This document shows, piece by piece, positions 44,783 through 53,836 of a stretch of 64,000 nt of DNA. A model generated the notes under the pieces. It did no database searches and was not told where the DNA came from. It was given only the letters and a program-made list of their open reading frames with translations. This DNA comes from Reyranella sp. (GTDB lineage Bacteria; Pseudomonadota; Alphaproteobacteria; Reyranellales; Reyranellaceae), in NCBI RefSeq assembly GCF_004296935.1, contig NZ_SCVH01000166.1, positions 62,001-126,000 of the forward strand, in the 5' to 3' direction. How positions within the stretch are numbered: position 1 is the first letter of the stretch; each line of letters begins with the position of its first letter. Position numbers and translations under genes: made by a program.

Positions 44783-45790
44783 CTAGGACGGCCGCTTCCC
44801 GTCGAGGAACTTGATCACGGCCCGATCGCTCCAGGGCTTGTAGCTGCCGACGCCGTGGAAGCCGACATGGCCGCCGCGCCGCGTCAGGAGCGGTGTTAAC
44901 GACGGGGACTTGTTCGATCGCCACTGGTGGCCGACATAGGCGCCGCCCGGCACCCAGGGATCGTCCAGCGACGCCAGCACCAGGGTGGGCACGCGGATGC
45001 CGGGCAGGTAATTCACCGCGCTGCTGCGGGCGTAATAGTCCGCCGCGCCCGAAAAGCCATGGCGCGGCCCGGTGAAGAGATCGTCGTACTGCCACAGGGT
45101 CTGCGACGTCTCGATGTTCGCGCGCTCGGCCGGCGTCAGCACGGCACCGTCGGCCAGGGCCTCGCGCTTGGCCGCCCCGAAGACGTGCCAATGATAGGCC
45201 AGGTTGCGAAAGCGCATCAGGCTGCGGACGGTGCCGAGGAGATCGATCGGCGCCGAGATGCTGGCGGCGGCGCACAGCTTCGCCGTCGAACCCTCCTCGC
45301 CCAGGTATTTCAACAGGATCGCGCCGCCCACCGAGTAGCCGACCGCGGCAACTCCGGGCGCCGCCAGGTCCGCGGGCAGCAGGCCGATCAGCTCGGCCAG
45401 GTCGCGGCTGCTGCCGGCGGAATACTGGCCGCCGCAGGTGGTCCGCGACGGCCCGGCACCGCGCATGTTGAGCCGCAGCACTGGGTAGCCCTCGCCGAGC
45501 AGATAACCCGACATCCGCCGCATGTACCGGCTGTCCTCCGAGCCCGGGACACCGTGGATCAGCAGTACCAGCGGCCGGCGCGGCTGCGGCTTGGCCGGAC
45601 GATCGAGCATGCCGAGCATGACATCGCCGTCTTTCAGTGAAAAGCGCAGGCGCTCGCTGATGGCGGGCGCCAGGCTGCTGGGAACGTCGACCAGCCAGGT
45701 AGCGGTCGCGATTGTCTGGAGACCGCCGCCCCACAGGGGGAAGCGCTGCTTGAAGGGCGGAAGCCCGAGGTTGGGCTTGGGGTTCTTCAT
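44783..45790 (-). CDS. Alpha/beta hydrolase (YheT/EMB8-like)
   Basis: A 335-residue alpha/beta-hydrolase-fold protein. The oxyanion region is LVLLIHGVPGSEDSRYMRR, and LNMRGAGPSRT and the nucleophile elbow AVGYSVGGAILLKYLGEEG follow. LASLDDPWVPGG (acid) and GGHVGFHGVG (catalytic His) complete the triad. The N-terminal FPLWGGGLQTIATATW is typical of YheT-like esterases. The ATG overlaps the stop of the P450-DyP fusion gene (ATGA), so the two are translationally coupled, suggesting it acts on a substrate or product of that enzyme. The longer upstream open frame is shadow. Confidence 0.9.
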   Translation of the reverse strand: MKNPKPNLGLPPFKQRFPLWGGGLQTIATATWLVDVPSSLAPAISERLRFSLKDGDVMLGMLDRPAKPQPRRPLVLLIHGVPGSEDSRYMRRMSGYLLGEGYPVLRLNMRGAGPSRTTCGGQYSAGSSRDLAELIGLLPADLAAPGVAAVGYSVGGAILLKYLGEEGSTAKLCAAASISAPIDLLGTVRSLMRFRNLAYHWHVFGAAKREALADGAVLTPAERANIETSQTLWQYDDLFTGPRHGFSGAADYYARSSAVNYLPGIRVPTLVLASLDDPWVPGGAYVGHQWRSNKSPSLTPLLTRRGGHVGFHGVGSYKPWSDRAVIKFLDGKRPS

Positions 45791-48700
45791 TGTCGGGTCA
45801 AATTGGTCAGGAAGCGCAGGGCTGAGCGGCCGGGCATGAAGAAGTAACCGCCGGCCTTCACGGTGACGAAGCTCCTCAGGTTCTTCATCGTGATCGGACC
45901 TGATGGCGTGGGGATGGTGAAGACATAGGATTGTCGTTTCTGCCCTGGCACGCGCTGCGGCGGCGGCGCGGTGATGGGATCGGGCTCGTTGTTCAGCCCG
46001 TGGAAGGAGGGTGAGCCAATCCAGGATTGTTGCAGGAACTCGAACTGGCGCTCGAGGTCGGCGCAAAGGGCGACGAACAACAGGCCTCTTTCCGATCCTT
46101 TGTCGCCGTAGGGGCGTCCGCGCCGCAGGATGCGATGTCGCTTCTCGATCATTGCCTGCTTGGGATCGTTCGGCGCCAGGCTGCCGCGCGGATTGGCCCG
46201 TCGAATGTGCGCGCCGAACGGGCAATGAAGTCCCTGCGGATCGTCCTTCGCGAAGCTGAAGTCGTTGTCCACCTTGTCGGTCATCCTGCGACCGGTCATC
46301 TCGTGCGGGTGGCTGATCAGCGAGGCGCCGGTCTGCCAGCGCCCCATCATCTTGGCGGCAATCCAGTTTTCGGTGATTGGGCCGCCGACGCTGTCCGTGA
46401 GGCCTTTGTACGTCTTGAGCTCTTGCTTCTGCTCGACGAGGAAGTCTTCGAAGTCTTCGACCTTCTGCATCAGCTGGCGAACCACGACGAACGTGCCGTT
46501 TCGGCCGAAATCACGCAGATCCGTGTCGCGCGACCCGGCAAAGCGCGGGAAGCGCGAGGGGAAATCGGGTGTATCGGTTTCGAGGTCGTCGCCGGGGTCG
46601 CTCTCCGCCTCCAGGGTCAGGGCAGGCGCCATGTAGCCGGCGCCGTCCTTGTAACCGAGGATCACCTCCCCCGCCTCGACCACATCGGCCTTGTTGTCGG
46701 TCGCGGCTTCGCGCTGGCTGCCGCGCAGGATCGGCTGGGAAATGCCGTCGCGGAAGCCGAAATGCTCGTACATCGGGTTATCGCGTTCGCTGGTCGGCGT
46801 GGCATCGCCCGCTTGGCCGTCCTGCCCGCCTGTCGGCGGACTCTCGCCGGCGAACTTGGCGCGCCATTCTTCTCGGCGTTTACGTTCTGCCTGGGCACCC
46901 CTGGTTTTCTGGGTCGGCTCGGTCATCACCGTCGATACCGCGGTGCGTCCCAGCTTTTTCTCATGCACCCCGAGGACGTTGATGCACGCTCGGGGATCCT
47001 TGCCGTAGATGAACAGCACGGCATCGACCGCCGCGCGGGCGTCCTCACGTGCGCCCGCCCTGTCGATGTCCGCCCACCGCCACTTCCGTGGCGCCGACGG
47101 CCCGGTGTCGCCGAGCACCTTGGCACGGTCGGCCATGCCCAGGCGGAAGGCGGGCGGAAACGCCGCCATTTTCTCCACCTTGTCCTGCTCTTTGCCATTG
47201 AGGCATTTCGCGATGCCACGGGCCGAGAAGGCCACGAAGGTCGCGGTCGTATGCTCGACGTCGGGCTGTTCGCCGAACGTCACTTCTTCGCTAACGAGCT
47301 TGAGCCACTCTCTCCGCGCGGCGGCGTTCTTGGGAAGGATGAGCGTCGCGCAAAGCATGTAGTCGTGGGTGGGCAGGCCGCGGAAGACCAGGGACTGGAC
47401 TTCGTCGGTCTCGATCGCGTCTTCCGGGCGCGGCATGGTGCCGAAGCAGTCGAGCCAGGCGCGGGCGGCGGTATCGGTCTGGGCCCGCATCAGCCCGTCG
47501 TGGATCAGCGCATTGGTGCGGATCTGGTCGGTCGTGAGCTGTGGGAAGCGGCTGTACCAGAACTGCGTGACGATCTGCTGCCGCCGCACCCACCGCTTGA
47601 AGCGGTCGCCGTCCGCGGCGCCGCCCAGGACCAGGAGGCGCGTCTTCGGAAAGCCCCGGCCGTGGCTCCAGACCGCAGACTGCCCCTCATGCGCCTTGGT
47701 GATGAAATCCTCGAGATAGCTCAGCCAGCTGCCGTCGTAGTTGGCGAGGAACAGCATCATCTCGCTGCCGGGCAGCCGGAACCATCGCGCATAGTGGATC
47801 GTGCCCATGTTGAGCACGAAGCCCGGCCGGAACCAGTATTGCACCTCCTTGCCGATGACCCACAACGCCAGCGCCAGGGTGACTTTGCGGAAGGCGCCCT
47901 TCTTCATCACCGTGACCGCCGTGATGTGGTTCTGCGCGTAGCCCGGCGGATTCTCCTTCGCCGCGATCGCCTCGATGGTCTCGAGAGGCGCCGGCCGTCG
48001 GTCTATGTCCTTGTCGTCGCACACTTCGTGCCAGTAGAGGACGGCCAGGAAGAGGAGGGTCGGAATCAGCCATAGGAGGAAAGTCGCGACCATGCCGCCC
48101 GCCAGCGCGAGCGACAGCGAACCGAGCTGGTCGACGACGCAGCTGACCTGTTTCCAATGGACGCGCAGCACGTAGACGAGGACCGCGGCCGCGGCGATGC
48201 TGGACATCCATTTGAAGAAGATTGGATACCGCCGCAGCAGCATCCCGGCCCTTGCCCAGATCGGCGGGACGATGTTCGCGGCAACGAGCGCGCCGAGCCC
48301 TGTCAGCGCGATCCGGCCGGACAGGGGGAGCTCCGGGGCCCAGTGCTGCAACGCCCAGAAGGTTGCCGCCGCGCCGGCCAGCGCCAGCGCAACGGTTTGC
48401 CAGGCCCGCAGCAGCGGCGACACCATCCGGCTCCCGAAGCCGACGACCAATACAGTGGCCGCGCCGCCGCCCAGCATCGCCAGCACGATCTGCTCATCCA
48501 GGGAGAGCGCCGGCCACCATCGTCGGAGCGCCCAGAACGACGCGGCACCGAAGCCGATGAAGCCTGCAGGCCATCTCAGCCAGCGGACCAGCAGAAAGAC
48601 GAAGAACAGAACGCCCGCCACTGCGGACAGCACGAAGGCAACGACAGTGGCCAGGCCCTCCACGCCCTCCATCCACCAGCGGACGAGCGTATTGAAGCCG

Positions 48701-51102
48701 TCGCGGATCGCCGTCGCGATGATGAGAACGGTGCCGAAGACGGCGCCCGCCACGGCGAGCCCGACCGCGATCCAGGGGTCGGGATTGACCGCGTAATGGA
48801 TCGCCCCGCCTTGCAGGCACACCGTCGTGCCCAACAGGAGTGCCACGAAGATCCCGGCATTCGACCTCAGCGTGGCCGGCAGGCCCTGCAGGCCGAGTGC
48901 CGCGTCGTAGCCGCTCCACTCCGACATGCTCAGCCGCCGCCGCGTCGGACGGATCAGGAAGTCGCGCAGCTCCCAGCCCTTTTCCATCAGCTCTGCTTCG
49001 GTCTGGGCGTTGGCCGGGGAGAAATGGGACGTGTCGTAGAGTGCAATTCGGGAGGGAAGCGTCAGGGCCCGCACATAGGCGAGCGCATCCACCGCCCGTT
49101 TGTGGATGCCGTCGTGGACGTGGAGATAGTGGTCGACGGCCTGGCGGGCGAATGTTGCGACCTGCTCCTGCTTCTCGATGTCGCCGACCGGTGTGTCCGG
49201 CGTGCCGTTGAAATTGAGGCCGATGGCACCCCAGGGAACGAAGTGCAGCTTGGTCTTGTGGCGCTCGAGCAGGAAATGGAGCCTGTTTACGTAACGCTTG
49301 GGCAACCTGTCCGGATCGATGGGTGCCTCTGGATCGATCGCCTCGTCCGCGTCGATATCCCACTCCGGACGCATATCCTTGCTGCCCGCGATGCGGCGGA
49401 AGATCGGCTCGAGCAGCGGCCCGGCGCGCCTGGCGATCCGGGCTAGCGCCGTGTCTTCGTCGCCATCGACGTTCAGCTCGAACAGGAGCCTTGGATCCGG
49501 CTCGGCCTCCTTGTCGTCGGGATCCTTGGCGTCGAAGGCCGACAGGGAGGCAAAATGGACCAGGCCCGTACGCTTGAGGGCCCGGTCGATCGGGCTGCCC
49601 GCGACCGCCGGATTGCCGAGCGCCGAGATCATCTCCTTGACCTCGTCCAGGCTGCCCGGCTCGAGCTTCGCCTGGATGGTCATCTGGTTCTGGGTCGAGG
49701 ACGCGGCGGTCGGCTGGAACACGAAATCGAGCCGGCGCGGGAACGGGCCGACATAGGCCAGCCAGCCGGCGGGGTCGCTGGCGAGCCGGATGCCGGGCCG
49801 CGAGAACAGGATCTGGAAGATCTCCGTGATCTGCTCCCGGGCGAGGTGGGCGCCCGGGCAGACATGCGGCCCCTCGCCGAACATCAGTTCCGGAGCGGTC
49901 GAGCCTGCCGGGCCCGGCGTGCGTCCCGCCTCTACCGGGCGCTCGGGATCGTAGGCGCCGGGAGACGGGAATTGCCGGTGGTCGCGCAGGGCCGACATGG
50001 TTGCCGCCACGACGAATGACCCGGCGGGAACGGGCTTGCCCGCGACGGTCGTGGCCTTCGGCGCATGGCGGAACTGGCCGGGCGACAGCGCGGGATTGAG
50101 GCGAAACGCCTCGAGCAGGATTTTCTGCAGTTCCCGGCGATGGCCCTTGGCGGCGACGGGATCGCTCGTCTTGAGGGCCTCGGCGGCCGATGCAGCGCCG
50201 ATGGCGCTTTGCAGCAGGCCGCGGCGCTGCAGTTCCTCGACCATCTTGCCGGCGCCCAGCGTGTTGGTCGGCACGAAGCCGGTGATGATGCCGATGACGA
50301 TGGCGCGGATCCGCTCCTTGGGAACGCGCACGCGGCCAGGACGCCTGTGCCGGACAAGGCGGTCGACGAGGCTGTCGCCCGCCGCGTTCGTCCGTTCCCG
50401 CTCCATCGCCCGCTCGATGGCACGGTCGATCAGGTAGCGGACGCGCACGGCCCCGTTCAGCGCCAGCTTGCGGGTCTTCTCCTCGCCGAACGGGTCGGCG
50501 AACAGCAGCGCCGAGATCGCCATCGTGCGATCGAGGAAGGCGTTGGGCTCGTCGAGGTCGAGTCCGAAATAATCGCTGCAGGTCTCGGTGAAGACCCGCC
50601 CCAGCAGGTCGCGCATGACGTCGATGCGGCCGCCCGACCCCTCGAGCAGGAGTTCGGTCGTTCTCCGCGTTCTTGCGAGCACGAAGTCCACGTCCTGTCG
50701 CAGGAGCTGCGGGCTTCGCACGATCACCGCATCGACGATCTCGCGTTGCTCCTGGTGCGCCTCACCGTCCAGGCCGAGGGCGAAGCTCTCGCCGTCGGTG
50801 ATCGCCTGCATTTCGGGGCCGAACGGGACCGGGAAACGCTCCGGGTGCTTCAGCACCTCCTGGACGTCGGCATAACGCGTGACGATGACGAGCCGGCCGA
50901 AGCGGGCCACCGGCCACCAGGCCCGCAGCACCCAGAACGCGGCAAGGAAGAACCATCGCGTGAACCGGCGGACCGCCCGCTTGTAGAGACTGTCGACGCC
51001 CAGGATATTGAGGTCGAAGGCCGGCAGCCGCGTCGGATCCTTGTCGGTCTTCTCTTCCCGCTCGTAGGCATCGATTTTCGCGAAGTACTTGAGTTCGAAC
51101 AT
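45787..51102 (-). CDS. Cytochrome P450 - membrane - DyP-type peroxidase fusion protein
   Basis: One uninterrupted frame of 1771 residues. 1-465: cytochrome P450, with ExxR (Glu331-Arg334) and haem loop FGEGPHVCPG (Cys415). The I-helix reads GFVPTNT (275-281), lacking the usual acid-alcohol pair, as in peroxide-using P450s. About 475-740: soluble alpha/beta region (LVHFASLSAFDA, LLFELNVDGD). About 748-1024: roughly eight membrane spans. About 1035-1440: second soluble region. About 1445-1771: DyP peroxidase, with distal FGFRDGISQP (Asp1452), proximal His1632 in CPFGAHIRRANPR and Arg-rich ILRRGRPYG. It follows a SARP-like regulator by 42 bases and overlaps an alpha/beta-hydrolase gene. Substrate unknown. 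Confidence 0.93.
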   Translation of the reverse strand: MFELKYFAKIDAYEREEKTDKDPTRLPAFDLNILGVDSLYKRAVRRFTRWFFLAAFWVLRAWWPVARFGRLVIVTRYADVQEVLKHPERFPVPFGPEMQAITDGESFALGLDGEAHQEQREIVDAVIVRSPQLLRQDVDFVLARTRRTTELLLEGSGGRIDVMRDLLGRVFTETCSDYFGLDLDEPNAFLDRTMAISALLFADPFGEEKTRKLALNGAVRVRYLIDRAIERAMERERTNAAGDSLVDRLVRHRRPGRVRVPKERIRAIVIGIITGFVPTNTLGAGKMVEELQRRGLLQSAIGAASAAEALKTSDPVAAKGHRRELQKILLEAFRLNPALSPGQFRHAPKATTVAGKPVPAGSFVVAATMSALRDHRQFPSPGAYDPERPVEAGRTPGPAGSTAPELMFGEGPHVCPGAHLAREQITEIFQILFSRPGIRLASDPAGWLAYVGPFPRRLDFVFQPTAASSTQNQMTIQAKLEPGSLDEVKEMISALGNPAVAGSPIDRALKRTGLVHFASLSAFDAKDPDDKEAEPDPRLLFELNVDGDEDTALARIARRAGPLLEPIFRRIAGSKDMRPEWDIDADEAIDPEAPIDPDRLPKRYVNRLHFLLERHKTKLHFVPWGAIGLNFNGTPDTPVGDIEKQEQVATFARQAVDHYLHVHDGIHKRAVDALAYVRALTLPSRIALYDTSHFSPANAQTEAELMEKGWELRDFLIRPTRRRLSMSEWSGYDAALGLQGLPATLRSNAGIFVALLLGTTVCLQGGAIHYAVNPDPWIAVGLAVAGAVFGTVLIIATAIRDGFNTLVRWWMEGVEGLATVVAFVLSAVAGVLFFVFLLVRWLRWPAGFIGFGAASFWALRRWWPALSLDEQIVLAMLGGGAATVLVVGFGSRMVSPLLRAWQTVALALAGAAATFWALQHWAPELPLSGRIALTGLGALVAANIVPPIWARAGMLLRRYPIFFKWMSSIAAAAVLVYVLRVHWKQVSCVVDQLGSLSLALAGGMVATFLLWLIPTLLFLAVLYWHEVCDDKDIDRRPAPLETIEAIAAKENPPGYAQNHITAVTVMKKGAFRKVTLALALWVIGKEVQYWFRPGFVLNMGTIHYARWFRLPGSEMMLFLANYDGSWLSYLEDFITKAHEGQSAVWSHGRGFPKTRLLVLGGAADGDRFKRWVRRQQIVTQFWYSRFPQLTTDQIRTNALIHDGLMRAQTDTAARAWLDCFGTMPRPEDAIETDEVQSLVFRGLPTHDYMLCATLILPKNAAARREWLKLVSEEVTFGEQPDVEHTTATFVAFSARGIAKCLNGKEQDKVEKMAAFPPAFRLGMADRAKVLGDTGPSAPRKWRWADIDRAGAREDARAAVDAVLFIYGKDPRACINVLGVHEKKLGRTAVSTVMTEPTQKTRGAQAERKRREEWRAKFAGESPPTGGQDGQAGDATPTSERDNPMYEHFGFRDGISQPILRGSQREAATDNKADVVEAGEVILGYKDGAGYMAPALTLEAESDPGDDLETDTPDFPSRFPRFAGSRDTDLRDFGRNGTFVVVRQLMQKVEDFEDFLVEQKQELKTYKGLTDSVGGPITENWIAAKMMGRWQTGASLISHPHEMTGRRMTDKVDNDFSFAKDDPQGLHCPFGAHIRRANPRGSLAPNDPKQAMIEKRHRILRRGRPYGDKGSERGLLFVALCADLERQFEFLQQSWIGSPSFHGLNNEPDPITAPPPQRVPGQKRQSYVFTIPTPSGPITMKNLRSFVTVKAGGYFFMPGRSALRFLTNLTRQ

Positions 51103-51144
51103 GGCAGGCGCCCCCCCAGGCCCCGGACGAGATCTCGCAGCCTT

Positions 51145-52875
51145 CTATCGGCGTCGCCGCGAGGCTGGTTTCTGCTCGCCCGACGCCAGCGCCACGCCCT
51201 CGGCAAGCCGCCGGTTCCAGGTGCGGTCGACGAAGGGAGTCCAGTCGATGAACTGCGGCGTGAAGTCCGGCTTCACCGTCATCAGTTCGCCGTAGGCGCG
51301 CCGCGCTGCGGCGAGGTCGCCGCTGCCGACCAGGGCGTTGATCTTGACCACCAGCGAATACCAGTAGGCCGGCCGCCGGATCAGCGACTGGTCGGCGTGG
51401 CCGACCGCCTCGGCCCACTTGCCGAGCATCCAGTGCGAGAGCGCCAGCTCGCCGATGAAGAAGAAGCAGTGGACGTCATTGGGGCTGAGGCGATGTGCCG
51501 TGCTGAGCGGCCCGATCGCCGCCGCCGGGTCGCCGACCAGGTTGTAATGGCAGCCGAGCTGGGCATGGGCCTGGCACAGGCTGGGGTTCAGCGCGATCGC
51601 GCGCTCGAGCAGGGTGCGGGCACGGCCGGGCTGGCGCTGCCACATCTCGGCGATGCCCGCCAGCATGTGGCCGCGGCCGTCGTCGGGATCGGCCACGATC
51701 GCGCGATGGGCGAGGCGGCGCATCTCGGCCACTTCGGCGTCGCCGCCGCGCCTGGCCCACACCGACCAGCCGATGCGAAACGTCTGCTGGATGATCGCCT
51801 CGGGCGACTCCGGCTCGAGTTCGAGCGCCTGGTCGAACAGCTGGCGCGCCATTTCCGAATCGGCCCGCGTCAGCCGGTTGAGGTGCCAGCGCCCGCGCCA
51901 GATCAGGTCGTTGTATTCCAGCCTGTTCTGCCGGTTGCCGCGGGCCCGCACCTGCTCGGCATAGTCGATCTGCGCGTCGAGCACGCCCACCAGCTCGGCC
52001 ACGATCGGATCGAGCGCGTCCTGCGAACGGTGAGGTGGCAGCGGCACGCGGTGCGACCACAGCGAATAGCCGCTCACCGCATCGGACAGGTTGACGGCGA
52101 CGGTGAAGCCGTCGTTGGCCCGCTTCAGCCGGCCTTCCAGCACGTACTTGGCGTGCAGCTTCTGCCCGATGGCGCGCGGATCGAGCCTGTCGGAGGCGAA
52201 GGCGAAGCTCGAGCTGCGGGCGATCACCGGCAGCCAGCGCAGGCGCGAGAGGCGATCGATCAGATCCTCGCTGAGGCCTTCGCAGAGATAATCGAGCGTC
52301 GTGTCCTCGCTGAGATTGGCAAAGGGCAGGATGGCGAGCGCCGGCCGGTCGACGAAGCTGGCCGGTCCCGGCTCGGCGTCCGGCGAAGGCACGGCGGCCG
52401 TCCCCTTCGCGTCGCTTCTCGCGGCCCCCGCTTCCAGCAGGCTGCGTTGCTCGCGCAGCCAGTCCTCGAAACCTTCCTCGCCGGCGAGGTCGAAGCCTTC
52501 GAGGAAATCGCCGGTGGCGACGCCCCCTGTCTTCCCCCCTTGCTTCGGCGACAGGACATCGACGTCGATCTGGGAGAGATCGAGCATGACCCGCTGCCGC
52601 TCGCAGACCAGCAGCGGCTTGGCCCCTACATTCAGGTAATCGCGCAGATGGGTGAGTTCGCGCCGGAGGCTGCCCTGCGCCTGCGGCCGGTCGCGCTGGC
52701 CCCACAGCTTTTCCTGCAGCCAGCCGCGCGTCCGCTCGCCGCCCTCGGCCAGGGCCAGCATGGCGACCATCGCCATGCCCTTGCGGCTGGCAATGTCGAT
52801 GCGCGCGCCGTCCGGCCCCAGCAGCCGGAAGGATCCCATGAGGTTCAACGCATATCGGCGGCTCAACGCGGCCAT
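51145..52875 (-). CDS. SARP-like transcriptional regulator with TolB-like and TPR regions
   Basis: A 576-residue protein. The N-terminus is a winged helix of the SARP/AfsR kind (FRLLGPDGARIDIASRKGMAMVAMLAL, SLRRELTHLRDYL). A BTAD-like segment follows (GDFLEGFDLAGEEGFEDWLREQR, about 135-160), then a TolB-like domain (LAILPFANLSED, LCEGLSEDLIDRLS, YVLEGRLKRANDGFTVAVNL). TPR units fill the rest. The start has GGGGGAG 2-3 bases before the ATG and matches the domain. It sits directly upstream of the P450-DyP gene on the same strand, so it probably controls that operon and itself. The TolB-TPR half resembles that of the cyclase at 40006-41790. Confidence 0.87.
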   Translation of the reverse strand: MAALSRRYALNLMGSFRLLGPDGARIDIASRKGMAMVAMLALAEGGERTRGWLQEKLWGQRDRPQAQGSLRRELTHLRDYLNVGAKPLLVCERQRVMLDLSQIDVDVLSPKQGGKTGGVATGDFLEGFDLAGEEGFEDWLREQRSLLEAGAARSDAKGTAAVPSPDAEPGPASFVDRPALAILPFANLSEDTTLDYLCEGLSEDLIDRLSRLRWLPVIARSSSFAFASDRLDPRAIGQKLHAKYVLEGRLKRANDGFTVAVNLSDAVSGYSLWSHRVPLPPHRSQDALDPIVAELVGVLDAQIDYAEQVRARGNRQNRLEYNDLIWRGRWHLNRLTRADSEMARQLFDQALELEPESPEAIIQQTFRIGWSVWARRGGDAEVAEMRRLAHRAIVADPDDGRGHMLAGIAEMWQRQPGRARTLLERAIALNPSLCQAHAQLGCHYNLVGDPAAAIGPLSTAHRLSPNDVHCFFFIGELALSHWMLGKWAEAVGHADQSLIRRPAYWYSLVVKINALVGSGDLAAARRAYGELMTVKPDFTPQFIDWTPFVDRTWNRRLAEGVALASGEQKPASRRRR

Positions 52876-53029
52876 CACTCCCCCGATCGACGGCAGGCGG
52901 GCGCATCCTAGTGAGCCGAAAAGATAGCGTCGATACACGCAGAAATCACGCTCCGCGAACGCTGTCGTCGCGCTCGCCAAGCGCTCGCCGGAGATAGTCG
53001 GCGCACCAAATCAATGGAGAGCGCCCATC

Positions 53030-53836
53030 ATGAGCAAGCTCGGACACCTTGACGGCATCGACGCCTTCGAATTCGCCCACTACCTCTGCCTCTCGGGGCA
53101 AGGCACCAACCCGACGCTCGGCTGGACCAACTGGTTCTCGGCCATCGATGCCATGCCCAACACCTGGGAGTTCCTGCAGGAGCCGCCGGTCGGCACGGTC
53201 CTGCCCGTCGTCATGCCCTTCCAGATCACCGGCGTCTTCGCCTCCAACGGCGTCAAGGAGGTGGTGGTGCGCCATGAGGTGAAGGGCCGGCCGGTCGACA
53301 TGCGGGTTCCCGTGCGCCCGATCTCGCGCCTCGAGGAGGAGGCGATCGCCTCCCTCATGCCGGCCTCGGCGCGCTCCTACCTCCGCCGCAAGGGCACCGA
53401 CCGGACGCCGCCCCGCGAGGGCGCCAGCTTCACCATGGCGCTCGGCGCCGTCGACATCCCCTTCGCCTGCGGCACCTGGAACAACCCGCAGCAGGCGCGC
53501 CGCCACGAACTCCACCTTGGCGTCGATGCCCTGCTGCCCAGCGCCGCCGAGATCGAGAAGGCGGTCCTCGACGCCTTCAAGCGCGGCATGGTCGCCGCCC
53601 ACCTCGAGACGGTGCTGACGCCGACCGGCTGGGCCGACGGTCCGCATGCCTTCCACCAGGCGATCGAAGCCCACCTGGTCTCCCTCCTGGGCGACCGGCT
53701 GGTCAACGTCCGGGTGACGACGACGTCGCATTGCCTCGAGGCCGAGCGCCGCGTCGCCCCCGTCCACTACCTGAGCTCGATCTCGCCGCTGCCGGCCCAT
53801 GCCTGGATCGGCCGGACAAGGGGAGGAATCCCATGA
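53030..53836 (+). CDS. Conserved-looking protein of unknown function
   Basis: A 268-residue soluble protein that I do not recognise. There is no signal peptide, membrane span or obvious catalytic motif. It is Trp/Pro-rich at the start (LGWTNWFSAIDAMPNTWEFLQEPP) and then mixed alpha/beta. Codon use and a GGAGAG stretch 9 bases before the ATG support a real gene. It overlaps the following binding-protein gene by 4 bases (ATGA), suggesting co-regulation, and is divergent from the SARP-like regulator. Confidence 0.75.
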   Translation: MSKLGHLDGIDAFEFAHYLCLSGQGTNPTLGWTNWFSAIDAMPNTWEFLQEPPVGTVLPVVMPFQITGVFASNGVKEVVVRHEVKGRPVDMRVPVRPISRLEEEAIASLMPASARSYLRRKGTDRTPPREGASFTMALGAVDIPFACGTWNNPQQARRHELHLGVDALLPSAAEIEKAVLDAFKRGMVAAHLETVLTPTGWADGPHAFHQAIEAHLVSLLGDRLVNVRVTTTSHCLEAERRVAPVHYLSSISPLPAHAWIGRTRGGIP

